NCBI GenBank assembly: GCA_944326035.1
Contig: CALVCS010000011.1
Location: 368,062 to 432,061, forward strand
Length of the DNA: 64,000 nt
Reading direction: 5' to 3'
DNA from: an uncultured Alistipes sp.
Lineage (GTDB): Bacteria > Bacteroidota > Bacteroidia > Bacteroidales > Rikenellaceae
Under the pieces are notes generated by a model. That model was not told where the DNA came from. It did no database searches and was given only the letters and a program-made list of their open reading frames with translations. Below are positions 35,874 to 44,242 of this stretch, piece by piece (position 1 is the stretch's first letter; each line of letters opens with the position of its first letter). The translations under genes were made by a program, and so were the position numbers.

Positions 35874-37292
35874 TTAGCGTTTGTAATAACTTTCCCACCC
35901 TTTTCGGGGCGGTTCACCGGCCAGAAGGGCATCGGCGAAGGCATCGTTGGTAATTCGTTTGGTTACGGGGTCGAACTGCAGTTTTATACCCCGGCGTTGG
36001 GCGATGACTCCCAGCGAGAAAACCTGACTCAACGGACCATGGATTTCAAAGGGCGAACGCGTCTCTTCCAACCCCTGACAGGCCAGCAGGAAGTTGGCGA
36101 AGTGGTTGGAGGGACTGGTCGGTACTTCGGGAAGCCGTGAGGCCATTTCCGCCGCTTTTTCCGAAGGAATGATCGACAGGGTGCTGCCGTGTGAAGCCCC
36201 TTTAAAGGTGAGCTCCTTGCCGTAAATGATTTTGCCCGGGTTGAGCTGCGAGGGGTTGATCTCTCCGGCTCCCGAGGTGGGGATATTGGGGTCGAGTTCC
36301 GATTTGCCATAGCCTTCGGGGATGGGAGGCAGATTGTCCTGCCCATCGTACCAGGTGACATCCACGGCCGGCATCGCGCCTCGTTCCGGGAAATGAAAAC
36401 GGAGGGTGGACGCTTTCGGGAAGAAGTAGTCGTTCTGTCCGGTCAGTTTGATCGGGTCGATTTCGGTGGGCAGACCCAATTCCAGAAATTCATGCACCGT
36501 ATCGAGGATGTGAGCCCCCCAGTCGCCCAAGGCTCCCATCCCGAAATCGAACCATGAACGCCACTCTCCGTAGTGATATAAGGCATTGTAATCATGGTAC
36601 GGGCGGGCCGCTAGCCAGGTCATCCAATCCAACGTTTCGGGAATCGGTTGTGCGGCGGGTGGTTTTTGTAGGCTGGAATCCCAGGTGTGCCAACGGCGGG
36701 GATTGTTCATGTGAGCCGTGACGGCGGTAATGTCCCGAATAATGCCGGTCTCTTTCCACGCTTTGAACTGAAAGTAGTTGGCTTCGGAGTGGCCCTGATT
36801 GCCGACCTGCGTGACGACTTTGGGGTATTTGCGTGCGGCCTGCATCATCAGTTCGGCCTCGAGAAAGGTCCGGGCCATGGGTTTTTCGACATAGACATGC
36901 TTGCCTAAAGCCATCGCCTCCATACAGATCGGGAAATGAGCATGGTCGGGTACCGCGACGATAACCGCGTCGATTCGGTTTCCGATGCGGTCGAACAGCT
37001 GTCGGAAATCCTGGAAGCGAGCGGCATCGGGATATTTGGCCAGAGCGGCCTGGGTGTGCGGCGCACCCAGATCGACGTCGCACAGAGCGACGACTTCGAT
37101 CATGCCTGTTTTTTCAAAATCTTGAATCAACTGTTCGCCCCGGTTGCCGATTCCGATAAACGCCACGGCAACCTTGCGGTTTGCTTCACGGACATGCGCA
37201 TAACTGCGGGCCTTAAGCGAGGAGATCCCGCCCAAAGCCAGACCGGCCGAAGCCAGCAAGGAGGTTTTCAGAAATTCCCGACGTGTGACCAT
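35874..37292 (-). CDS. Exported Gfo/Idh/MocA family oxidoreductase (Tat signal)
   Basis: A 472-residue NAD(P)-dependent sugar oxidoreductase. The ATG at 37292 gives a twin-arginine signal (TRREFLKTSLLASAGLALGG). The Rossmann motif is VAVAFIGIGNRGEQLIQDF, and the family EKP motif is in GKHVYVEKPMARTFLEAE. The C-terminal substrate domain contains WGAHILDTVHEF. A Tat signal suggests a folded protein with bound cofactor is exported to the periplasm. With the tandem DUF1080 gene 12 bases downstream it fits the 3-keto-glycoside route: oxidise C3, then cleave the glycoside. The sugar substrate is unknown. Confidence 0.92.
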   Translation of the reverse strand: MVTRREFLKTSLLASAGLALGGISSLKARSYAHVREANRKVAVAFIGIGNRGEQLIQDFEKTGMIEVVALCDVDLGAPHTQAALAKYPDAARFQDFRQLFDRIGNRIDAVIVAVPDHAHFPICMEAMALGKHVYVEKPMARTFLEAELMMQAARKYPKVVTQVGNQGHSEANYFQFKAWKETGIIRDITAVTAHMNNPRRWHTWDSSLQKPPAAQPIPETLDWMTWLAARPYHDYNALYHYGEWRSWFDFGMGALGDWGAHILDTVHEFLELGLPTEIDPIKLTGQNDYFFPKASTLRFHFPERGAMPAVDVTWYDGQDNLPPIPEGYGKSELDPNIPTSGAGEINPSQLNPGKIIYGKELTFKGASHGSTLSIIPSEKAAEMASRLPEVPTSPSNHFANFLLACQGLEETRSPFEIHGPLSQVFSLGVIAQRRGIKLQFDPVTKRITNDAFADALLAGEPPRKGWESYYKR

Positions 37293-37328
37293 AAGCTGGA
37301 GTTTTAGGTGAACGATTCGGATAGCAAA

Positions 37329-37358
37329 AAGAGCCGCCTTTCGCAGAAGGCAGCTCTT
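37329..37358 (-). terminator. Hairpin terminator after the M24 peptidase gene
   Basis: On the minus strand AAGAGCTGCCTT pairs with AAGGCGGCTCTT (one mismatch), followed by TTTTTGC. It ends the M24 peptidase transcript. It directly touches the -7 element of the next gene (37359-37366). Confidence 0.7.
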
Positions 37359-37366
37359 CAAAGATA
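37359..37366 (-). promoter_or_regulatory. -7 element TATCTTTG for the oxidoreductase/DUF1080 pair
   Basis: CAAAGATA on the plus strand reads TATCTTTG on the minus strand, 66 bases before the ATG at 37292. It abuts the terminator hairpin, so the new transcript would begin inside the hairpin sequence. Confidence 0.55.
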
Positions 37367-37397
37367 GCAAATCTATGGAAAAATCCAAAAAACGTTT

Positions 37398-38591
37398 TTA
37401 GCTCAGATTCAGGATCTTTTCCTCGCAAAGAGTCAGTTTCTCGAGGCCCGTTTCCTGGACGGCGAACGAGTTTTCAATCCCGACGGCTCCGACGCCCGGG
37501 ATGACGAATTTGGGCTCTAGGGCGAAGACCATACCCCGGGCGAGGATATCTTTGGAACGGGGTGCCAAGACCGGTCCTTCGTTGATTTCGATCCCGATGC
37601 CATGGCCGACAAAGCCGGCTTTCTGGTTGTGGCCCATGAAATAGTCGGCCAGACCGGCTGCCGTCGTCATTTCCAGGGCAGTGTTATAAAGGTCTTTGGC
37701 GGGCGTGCCGGGTTTGGCGATGCGTTCGATTTCACGTTGGATGGCCAGCGAACAGTCGTGAGCCCGGTAGGCCAGATCGCTTAACGTCCCGATCGAGAAC
37801 ACCCGGCTCATGTCGGTGGTATAGCCGGTGAAGTTTCCGCCCATGTCGACCATCACGGCCATCCCCTCCTTCAACGGGGTTCCGTTTCCGCCGACGGGCA
37901 GCGAGGTGTCTTGGCCAGCCCCTCCCAAGGCGAAATCGTAAGGCGATGGCGTGTCGGCGTTGTCGCCGGCCAGCAAACTGCCCATGAAGATTTCCATGCT
38001 CTGTCCGAAAATCCGGAACAGGCCCAGTGATCCGGCCAAACGAGCCTGTCGTTCGATTTCGATGGAGAGTTCGATGTCGGTCATTCCCGGGTGATAGAGC
38101 GAAGGAATGGTGTGATAGACTTGGGTGTGCAGGCGCCCGGAACGACGAATTTGTTCGATCTCCCAGTCGGTTTTCAGGTTGCGGACCCGGCGTAGCAGTG
38201 CCGAGCCGTTTTGGATGGTTGCCGGATGGAAAATCGCTTCGTAGCGTTGGTATTCGTTATAGGAGATCGCATCGCTCTCCAACCCCAGGGTTTGGGGCAA
38301 AGGAAGTCCTTGTTGTTGAAAATAGGTGCCGATCTCTTCGGGTTTGCGGATATAGTGAACGTCAGCTCCGGAAAGTCCTACCGGGCGACGTACGAAAAAC
38401 AGCGGGTCTCCTTTCAGGGGCAGATAGGTGAATCCGCTAAATACACGGCCCGAGACATAATACAAATTGACATTGCTGGAGATGAGCAAGCCTTGGAGAT
38501 TCGTCTCTTCCATGGCCTCCTGCAGGTGTTTCCAGCGGAGACGCAATTCGGGAAGAAAAGAGGTCGGGAACATAGGAATGGTCTGATTCAT
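37398..38591 (-). CDS. M24 family metallopeptidase (Xaa-Pro aminopeptidase-like)
   Basis: A 397-residue cytoplasmic peptidase with an N-terminal creatinase-like domain (about 1-150) and the pita-bread catalytic domain (about 155-390). The metal ligands are visible: Asp in MAVMVDMGGNF, Asp in GYTTDMSRVF, His in FVGHGIGIEINEGP, Glu in MVFALEPKF and Glu in AVGIENSFAV. It is likely to cut Xaa-Pro bonds at peptide N-termini. It sits between a DUF2148 gene upstream (99-base gap) and a terminator. Family assignment is firm; exact substrate is open because this family also holds non-peptidases. Confidence 0.92.
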   Translation of the reverse strand: MNQTIPMFPTSFLPELRLRWKHLQEAMEETNLQGLLISSNVNLYYVSGRVFSGFTYLPLKGDPLFFVRRPVGLSGADVHYIRKPEEIGTYFQQQGLPLPQTLGLESDAISYNEYQRYEAIFHPATIQNGSALLRRVRNLKTDWEIEQIRRSGRLHTQVYHTIPSLYHPGMTDIELSIEIERQARLAGSLGLFRIFGQSMEIFMGSLLAGDNADTPSPYDFALGGAGQDTSLPVGGNGTPLKEGMAVMVDMGGNFTGYTTDMSRVFSIGTLSDLAYRAHDCSLAIQREIERIAKPGTPAKDLYNTALEMTTAAGLADYFMGHNQKAGFVGHGIGIEINEGPVLAPRSKDILARGMVFALEPKFVIPGVGAVGIENSFAVQETGLEKLTLCEEKILNLS

Positions 38592-38690
38592 AATCTTTAG
38601 TCGGTAAAAAAGTATAGAGACAGGTCTCCGCTAAAGCAAGATGTTCTTGCGCTCCGAAGGCGGAGAGGACCACGAGGAATCTTTTGCCTT

Positions 38691-39227
38691 TTATCGGGTG
38701 GATACGCGGTCGAAGAAGGGACTTTTGGACGAGATACTGATCGGCATGGCCAAAATCTGGCGGCAACCTTTCATAAGACCCATTCGTTGGGCGGTATATC
38801 CGGCCGAGAACATGATACGGGTGTCGAGTCGGAGATCAGCGGCTTTGGTGGCCATCGATCCCAGGGCCACCCCTATGTCGATCGTATTCAGGGCGCAGGG
38901 AACGTTCGGATAGTTGGCTTTATCGGCACAATGGGCGTAGCCGCAGTAACCGCAGTTCAATCCCAGGGTCTGTTGACGGGTGCCGACGAGAATCACCGCC
39001 AGCGAAGCTTCGATGTTTTCCGCATCGCGCAGCAAGAATTTCAGACCGGTCTCTTCGCTGGTGCGGCGCATGGCCTCGGCCAGGGTGTGCCGATCGTCAC
39101 CGATGAGGGTGATGATTTCGATCAGATCCAGTCCTTTGCCTTTGGGGGCGGTACGGCCGGCGGTCATGATGGCTCGGGTGGCTTCTAAAATGGCCTCTTC
39201 CCGGCAATTTCGTTCATCAAGGATCAT
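38691..39227 (-). CDS. DUF2148 ferredoxin domain-containing protein
   Basis: A 178-residue cytoplasmic protein. The key section is LNCGYCGYAHCADKANYPNV, with several cysteines placed to bind an iron-sulfur cluster, and a further Cys in VPCALNTIDIGVALGSM. The N-terminus (MILDERNCREEAILEATRAI) and TAGRTAPKGKGLDL are typical of DUF2148 proteins of anaerobes. The function of the family is not known to me; a redox role is likely from the cysteines. It is 20 bases downstream of the GNAT gene on the same strand. Confidence 0.85.
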   Translation of the reverse strand: MILDERNCREEAILEATRAIMTAGRTAPKGKGLDLIEIITLIGDDRHTLAEAMRRTSEETGLKFLLRDAENIEASLAVILVGTRQQTLGLNCGYCGYAHCADKANYPNVPCALNTIDIGVALGSMATKAADLRLDTRIMFSAGYTAQRMGLMKGCRQILAMPISISSKSPFFDRVSTR

Positions 39228-39247
39228 GGTGTGTCGTTTTTGAGGGG

Positions 39248-39730
39248 TTATTTTTGGCTGAGTGCAGCGATTTTTTCTTCATCCAAGCGGAACAGAATCC
39301 ATTCGGGATGTGCTTCAGCTCCCAGCGATTGATAAAACTCGATGGCGGGTCGATTCCAGTCCAGGGCAATCCACTCCATGCGGCGACAGCCCCGTTCCCG
39401 GGCAATGCCGACCAGGTGCAGCAAAAGCTCCTTCCCGTACCCTTTTCCACGGTAGGCCTGTTCGACGAACAGGTCTTCCAGATAGAGCCCGTGATGTCCT
39501 TTGAAGGTGGAAAAGTTGTGGAAAAAGAGGGCCATACCCACCGGTTTTTCGGCCACCTCTCCGAGAATCACTTCGGCCTGATGCTCTTCGAACAGGGCAC
39601 GTCGGAGCGATGCTTCGTCGGTGTCGACCTGATGGGTCAGCTTTTCATATTCGGCCATTTTGCGAATAAAATCCAAAATGGTGGCGGTGTCGGCTTCCGT
39701 AGCCGTTCGGATGGTCAATTCAGTATCCAT
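39248..39730 (-). CDS. GNAT family N-acetyltransferase
   Basis: A 160-residue acetyltransferase with the acetyl-CoA loop in EQAYRGKGYGKELLLHLV and the flanking strand LEDLFV. The early part (IRTATEADTATILDFIRKMA) and the late GCRRMEWIALDWNRPAIEFY section resemble diamine or polyamine acetyltransferases of the SpeG/SAT type. It sits between an EamA transporter and the DUF2148 gene, all minus strand and closely spaced. The acceptor substrate is not certain. Confidence 0.88.
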   Translation of the reverse strand: MDTELTIRTATEADTATILDFIRKMAEYEKLTHQVDTDEASLRRALFEEHQAEVILGEVAEKPVGMALFFHNFSTFKGHHGLYLEDLFVEQAYRGKGYGKELLLHLVGIARERGCRRMEWIALDWNRPAIEFYQSLGAEAHPEWILFRLDEEKIAALSQK

Positions 39731-39754
39731 ATCGAGTGATAATTTGGCAAAATG

Positions 39755-40651
39755 TCATTGTTTCGAGGATCGTTTCCAGCCCTTCTCCGCGACATATACG
39801 CCCCCTAAGATCAGCACCGCTCCACACAGAGCCATCCCGGTGACGGGTTCGTTCAGCCACCAGGCGGCGCACCCCAAGGCGATGGGTGAGATGAGGTAAA
39901 TGTAGTGACTGGTGGTAATGGTTCCAAGGCCTTTGACGGCCAGATTCCAGATCGCGAAACAACACAGCGAAGCTACCAGGCCCAGAAACAGCAGATTGCC
40001 GATCACAATCGGTCGGAACAAGAGGTCAGGATCGTAGTTCAGGGGGTGGATGGCAAAAACGGGAAGTAGCGTGATGACCCCATAGAAAAAGACTTTACGG
40101 GTAATCTCCAATGTGCTGTATCGGCCGTCCAGCCATTTCAGAAGAATATTGTAGAGGGCCCAGCTAAGGGCGGCAGCAATCGATAACAGGTCGCCCAGCG
40201 GATGGATTTGCAGAACGAAATGGCCGTTGTACACCACGCAGGCGACCCCGATCAGCGCGCACAGGGATCCGATGATCAGGGCGGTGCTGATGCGTTGGCC
40301 TTTCAGGCAGAGTCGACTCAGAAGGACGGTCAGAATCGGGGCCGTAGCCAACAGTAAAGCCACATTGGCCGAGAGCGTGAGGTCCAGGGCGGTATTTTCG
40401 GTCCAGAAATAGAGTGATCCTCCACAGATTCCGGCCAGGACGAACAGTCCTTCATCGCGCCAGTTTCGTGGTAGATGGATGCCCGGACGAGAGGCCCACA
40501 GCACGACATAGGCCAGCAGAAAGCGATAGAACATGATATCCGAAGGGGTCAATCCTTCGGCCAGCAAGGTCTTGGTGGAGACGAAGGTCGTTCCCCAGAT
40601 GACGACGGCGATTAGAGCCATCAGATGATACATTCCCTGGTTTGCTTTCAT
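39755..40651 (-). CDS. EamA/DMT superfamily transporter
   Basis: A 298-residue inner membrane protein with ten predicted helices in two EamA repeats (IWGTTFVSTKTLLAEGLTPS at the first, ALSWALYNILLKWLDGRYST at the second). The ATG at 40651 is preferred over the in-frame ATG at 40669 because the -7 element at 40677-40684 is only 26 bases upstream of it. Members export amino acids, metabolites or drugs; the substrate is unknown. It is the first gene of a run continuing with GNAT and DUF2148 genes. Confidence 0.88.
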   Translation of the reverse strand: MKANQGMYHLMALIAVVIWGTTFVSTKTLLAEGLTPSDIMFYRFLLAYVVLWASRPGIHLPRNWRDEGLFVLAGICGGSLYFWTENTALDLTLSANVALLLATAPILTVLLSRLCLKGQRISTALIIGSLCALIGVACVVYNGHFVLQIHPLGDLLSIAAALSWALYNILLKWLDGRYSTLEITRKVFFYGVITLLPVFAIHPLNYDPDLLFRPIVIGNLLFLGLVASLCCFAIWNLAVKGLGTITTSHYIYLISPIALGCAAWWLNEPVTGMALCGAVLILGGVYVAEKGWKRSSKQ

Positions 40652-40676
40652 GGCTGTCGGTACGCCCATAACGGGG

Positions 40677-40684
40677 CAAAGGTA
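40677..40684 (-). promoter_or_regulatory. -7 element TACCTTTG for the EamA gene run
   Basis: CAAAGGTA on the plus strand, TACCTTTG on the minus strand. It is 26 bases before the ATG at 40651 and only 36 bases from the divergent plus-strand element of comB. Confidence 0.6.
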
Positions 40685-40720
40685 TCAAATTATTTTCATC
40701 TGAGGAAAGGGGAAAAAGTG

Positions 40721-40728
40721 TATCTTTG
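40721..40728 (+). promoter_or_regulatory. -7 element TATCTTTG for comB
   Basis: An exact TAnnTTTG match 22 bases before the ATG of comB, back to back with the EamA promoter. Confidence 0.65.
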
Positions 40729-40750
40729 ACGAGTTTAAACGAAGCAACAG

Positions 40751-41479
40751 ATGAAATTGGATATTATTATTTCGGCGTCACATATTACGGAGGAGCAGGT
40801 AAAGGATCGGACCGTATGTGTGATCGATGTCTTTCGGGCGACTTCGGTAATGATTACGGCATTGAAAAACGGCGCTCGGCGGATCTTGCCGTTGTTGGAT
40901 ATTTCCGAGGCGTTTGCCGGGCGCGATCGGCTGCAGTTGCAGGAGAAGGTGATTTTGGGGGGTGAACGGGGAACGGTTTTGATTCCCGGGTTCGATCTGG
41001 ACAACTCCCCGTTGGCCTATACAGCGGAACGCGTGAAGGAAGCGACGATTCTTTTTACAACCACCAACGGAACCCGCGCCATTAATGGCGCTCTGGCTGC
41101 AGGGGCCGGGACGATTTTTATCGGGGCTTTAATCAATGCGACGGCGGTGTGTCGTCGGATGATGGCGGAAGACCGGGACATTACGTTGATTTGTTCGGGA
41201 CGGGAAGGTCATTATACGATGGAAGATGCGCTGTGTGCCGGTTTGATGGCCAATATCGTTTCCGGATCGACGGACTGCTTTTTGACCGATCTGGCCTGGA
41301 CGTTGCGGGATCAGTACCGTCGTTACCAGAACGATCTGCGCGATCCGTTGAGCCAGAGTCAGCACTATAATTTTATTCTCAAACGGGGTCTGTTCGAGGA
41401 TATCGATTACTGTTTGCAGGTCGACACGACGGATTGTGTACCGCAGGTGAATGCGGCACGCGAAGTCGTCCTGGCATAA
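40751..41479 (+). CDS. comB: ComB-like 2-phosphosulfolactate phosphatase
   Basis: A 242-residue cytoplasmic enzyme of the ComB family. The conserved sections are VCVIDVFRATSVMITALKNG near the N-terminus, LGGERGTVLIPGFDLDNSPL and TTTNGTRAINGALAAG. ComB removes phosphate from 2-phosphosulfolactate in the archaeal coenzyme M pathway. Bacteria with comB usually lack coenzyme M, so the product sulfolactate may feed sulfonate or sulfonolipid chemistry, or the enzyme may act on another phosphate ester. No other sulfolactate gene (comA, comC) is next to it. It has its own promoter and terminator. Confidence 0.9.
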   Translation: MKLDIIISASHITEEQVKDRTVCVIDVFRATSVMITALKNGARRILPLLDISEAFAGRDRLQLQEKVILGGERGTVLIPGFDLDNSPLAYTAERVKEATILFTTTNGTRAINGALAAGAGTIFIGALINATAVCRRMMAEDRDITLICSGREGHYTMEDALCAGLMANIVSGSTDCFLTDLAWTLRDQYRRYQNDLRDPLSQSQHYNFILKRGLFEDIDYCLQVDTTDCVPQVNAAREVVLA

Positions 41480-41527
41480 AGCGACGAGGGAAATGAGAGA
41501 GTCGTGATCAACCCTCTGGTAAACTCG

Positions 41528-41562
41528 AAAAAAGCCGAAGCTGATTCAGCTTCGGCTTTTTT
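41528..41562. terminator. Bidirectional terminator between comB and the first URO-D gene
   Basis: AAAAAAGCCGAAGCTGA (41528-41544) pairs perfectly with 41546-41562, giving an A-run and a T-run. It serves comB (plus) and the URO-D family gene at 41586 (minus). Confidence 0.88.
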
Positions 41563-41585
41563 TGAGGGGTAAGGAATCTTTTCGA

Positions 41586-42689
41586 TTAGTAAATATAACT
41601 GTGTTTCTTGCACAGTTCGATGAATTTTTCTACTCGTTCGGGTTTTACGTCGTTCTGGATAATGTGGGCCGGTGCGATCATATAACCACCGCCTTTTCCC
41701 AGAATGTCAATACGTTCTTTGATCGCGGCTTCCAACTCTTCATCCGTGCCGTTCGGCAGCAGGTATTGTTGGTCGATTGCTCCCCAGAATGCAAACAGAT
41801 CGCCGAAAGCATCTTTGACTTCTTTGGGCGAGTGGTGAGGCACACCGGGCTGTACCGGATTGAAGACGTCGAATCCGATTTCGTGGATCATCGGCATCAA
41901 TGAGCTGACGGCACCGTCGCAGTGCAGAATAGCCACCAGATCGGGTTTGGCTTTTTTGAAGGTGTCGATCATCTTCTTATAGTGCGGGAAGAGCAGTTTG
42001 CGGAACATTTCCGGCGAGAACAGCGTACTGTTCTGCGAACCGAAGTCATCCCCTACCCAGATGGCATCGACCCCTTTTTCGATCAGGCGCAGCCCGATTT
42101 GGGTTTGGAATTCGGCGCAGGCGGCAAACAGCGGTTCGAGGTATTCGTCTTCGGTGAACATGCTCATGAGGATCTTTTCGAAACCGGCCAACTGGTGAGC
42201 CAGCGAGAAGATCGTCACTTCGATGTCGCCGATGATGAAATAGTCGTCTTTGTACTTTTTGATCAACGCTTCGGCGTCGCGGTAACGTCCCGGAGCATCG
42301 GGATCGGGGAACTGATAATTTTTGATATCTTCAGCGGTTTGGGCGTTGGCCAGCGGATAGTCTACGACTTCCACATAGAGTGAACCTTGCTGCATCCGCA
42401 TTTTGTATTCGTTGAGCCAGGTACCGTCGGCGTCTTTCACGATTTTGAAATCGTCGGAAACGGAGGCTCCCGTAATGACGACGTCGCTTCCCATGGCCAG
42501 CCGCAACTCATTGGCGCTGATACGGTAGGTGACGTCTTCATAGAGGTTGTTGGTTACCTTGACAGGGATATTCAGTTTTTTGCCGAAATAGTCGGCCAGT
42601 TGTGCGCACAGGTCGAATTCGATGGGTACACGGTCGGGCAGCCCTTCTACCCGGCGAAAAGCTCTTAATACGCGTTCTCTGCTGTTCAT
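41586..42689 (-). CDS. URO-D superfamily protein 1 (methyltransferase-like, not HemE)
   Basis: A 367-residue TIM-barrel protein of the uroporphyrinogen decarboxylase superfamily. It starts MNSRERVLRAFRRVEGLPDR and lacks the MRQAGR substrate motif of true HemE, so it belongs with the MtaA/CmuA-like corrinoid methyltransferase branch. In that branch zinc is bound by His-X-Cys and a later Cys. Here the first site reads His256-Cys257-Asp258 (AILHCDGAVS), so the usual His-X-Cys spacing is lost, and the late position has PAHIIQND instead of Cys. It is divergent from two paralogues at 42977-45307. No corrinoid protein is adjacent. The reaction is unknown. Confidence 0.87.
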   Translation of the reverse strand: MNSRERVLRAFRRVEGLPDRVPIEFDLCAQLADYFGKKLNIPVKVTNNLYEDVTYRISANELRLAMGSDVVITGASVSDDFKIVKDADGTWLNEYKMRMQQGSLYVEVVDYPLANAQTAEDIKNYQFPDPDAPGRYRDAEALIKKYKDDYFIIGDIEVTIFSLAHQLAGFEKILMSMFTEDEYLEPLFAACAEFQTQIGLRLIEKGVDAIWVGDDFGSQNSTLFSPEMFRKLLFPHYKKMIDTFKKAKPDLVAILHCDGAVSSLMPMIHEIGFDVFNPVQPGVPHHSPKEVKDAFGDLFAFWGAIDQQYLLPNGTDEELEAAIKERIDILGKGGGYMIAPAHIIQNDVKPERVEKFIELCKKHSYIY

Positions 42690-42760
42690 TGAATCAGGTT
42701 TATTAGATTTAAGGTAGTTTCGATGTGATAATTACACGAGCCCCCGGGCTCAGCGCGAGG

Positions 42761-42768
42761 CAAAGATA
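42761..42768 (-). promoter_or_regulatory. -7 element TATCTTTG for URO-D gene 1
   Basis: CAAAGATA on the plus strand reads TATCTTTG on the minus strand, 72 bases before the ATG at 42689, an exact consensus match. Confidence 0.6.
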
Positions 42769-42923
42769 AAAAATTTTCTGCCCGGAACAAATATTTTGAA
42801 GCGGCGAACCGATGAATTGCCGGGTAAATGTAGGCATTTTAACACGGGGGAAAGCTTTTGTGAAATCTGGAGGATGGAAGGGCGAAATTCTGTGAAAAGG
42901 GTTTTCGGACTCGGGAAAATTTT

Positions 42924-42931
42924 TATATTTG
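42924..42931 (+). promoter_or_regulatory. -7 element TATATTTG for URO-D genes 2 and 3
   Basis: An exact TAnnTTTG match 45 bases before the ATG at 42977. It is followed by the AC-rich, G-poor leader (AACCTAAATACAAACACTT) typical of well-expressed Bacteroidetes genes. Confidence 0.65.
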
Positions 42932-42976
42932 TAGGAACCTAAATACAAACACTTAACTCAAACTAAACTTCTTTTT

Positions 42977-44239
42977 ATGATGACCTCGAAAGAGCGACTC
43001 CAGACCGTCCTGAATCATCGGTCTGCCGATCGCATTTGTGTGGATTTCGGTGCCACTGCCGTTACCGGTATGCATATTCGTTTAATTGAAGCCCTTCGTC
43101 GACATTATGGCCTGGAGGATCACCCGATCAAGATTGCTGACGTTTTTCAGATGATCGGAGAGATCGAACCCGATTTGCAGGAGGTGATCGGGGTGGACGT
43201 CGTGGGGATCAAGGACCGCTATACGATGTTCGGCTTTCCGTTGGAGGATTGGAAAGAGTTCAAAACGCCCTGGGGACAGGTGTGTCTGGTGCCGGGTAAG
43301 TTTACGACCGATGTGCGGGATGCCAATGGCGACTATCTGATGTTTCCGGGAGGAGATACCTCGCTGGCACCCTCGGGTCGTATGCCACAGGGGAATTTTT
43401 TCTATGACGCCATTATTCGTCAGGATCCCATCGACGATGCCAACCTGAATGTCGAAGATAACCTCGAGGAGTTCGGCCCGATTCCCGAAGATAGCAAGAC
43501 GTGGATCAAAAATCATTTGGAAGCCTATAAGAAAACGGGGAAAGGTATTATCATGTCCATTGGCGGTATGCAGCTGGGGGATGTGGCGGCGGTGCCGGGA
43601 GTTCACATGCCTCACCCCAAAGGCATTCGTGATATTGCCGAGTGGTATATGTCTACGGTTATGCGTGCGGATTATGTCAAGGAGATCTTCGAACGACAGA
43701 CCGACATTGCAGTCGAAAACCTTCAAACCATCTACGACCTGGTAGGCAATGATATCGATGTGATGTTTATTTGCGGGACTGACCTCGGGACACAGGATTC
43801 GCAGTTCTGTTCCGATGCGATGTTCCGCGACCTGTATCTGCCCTATTATAAAAAGATGAACGACTGGATTCATCAACATACGACCTGGAAGACGTTCAAA
43901 CACAGTTGTGGGGCGATGGTTCCGCTGTTACCGGGGCTGATTGATGCCGGTTTCGATATCATCAATCCCGTGCAGATCAACGCCAAAGGAATGGATTCCA
44001 AGTTCCTTAAACGGGAATTCGGGGATAAGCTGGTCTTTTGGGGCGGTGGTGTGGATACGCAGATCACCATGATGCATGGAACGCCGGCACAGGTTCGGGA
44101 TGAGGTGAAACGCCAGTGCGACATCTTTGGCGAAGATGGGGGTTTCGTGTTCAATGCGGTGCACAACCTGCAGGCGAATATGCCGGTGGAAAATGCCATT
44201 GCCATGATCGATACCCTTCGTGAAATCAATCATTTGTAG
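42977..44239 (+). CDS. URO-D superfamily protein 2 (methyltransferase-like, not HemE)
   Basis: A 420-residue URO-D superfamily protein, larger than its two neighbours because of extra sequence in the first half (about 95-160). It starts MMTSKERLQTVLNHRSADRI and lacks the HemE MRQAGR motif. The His-X-Cys site is present as His309-Ser-Cys311 (FKHSCGAMVPLLPGLIDAGF), and the barrel section IINPVQINAKGMD follows. The late zinc position reads NAVHNLQANMP, so it has His rather than Cys. It begins an operon with gene 3 (three-base gap). The family moves methyl groups to or from thiols or corrinoids; the substrate here is unknown. Confidence 0.88.
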   Translation: MMTSKERLQTVLNHRSADRICVDFGATAVTGMHIRLIEALRRHYGLEDHPIKIADVFQMIGEIEPDLQEVIGVDVVGIKDRYTMFGFPLEDWKEFKTPWGQVCLVPGKFTTDVRDANGDYLMFPGGDTSLAPSGRMPQGNFFYDAIIRQDPIDDANLNVEDNLEEFGPIPEDSKTWIKNHLEAYKKTGKGIIMSIGGMQLGDVAAVPGVHMPHPKGIRDIAEWYMSTVMRADYVKEIFERQTDIAVENLQTIYDLVGNDIDVMFICGTDLGTQDSQFCSDAMFRDLYLPYYKKMNDWIHQHTTWKTFKHSCGAMVPLLPGLIDAGFDIINPVQINAKGMDSKFLKREFGDKLVFWGGGVDTQITMMHGTPAQVRDEVKRQCDIFGEDGGFVFNAVHNLQANMPVENAIAMIDTLREINHL

Positions 44240-44242
44240 CCG

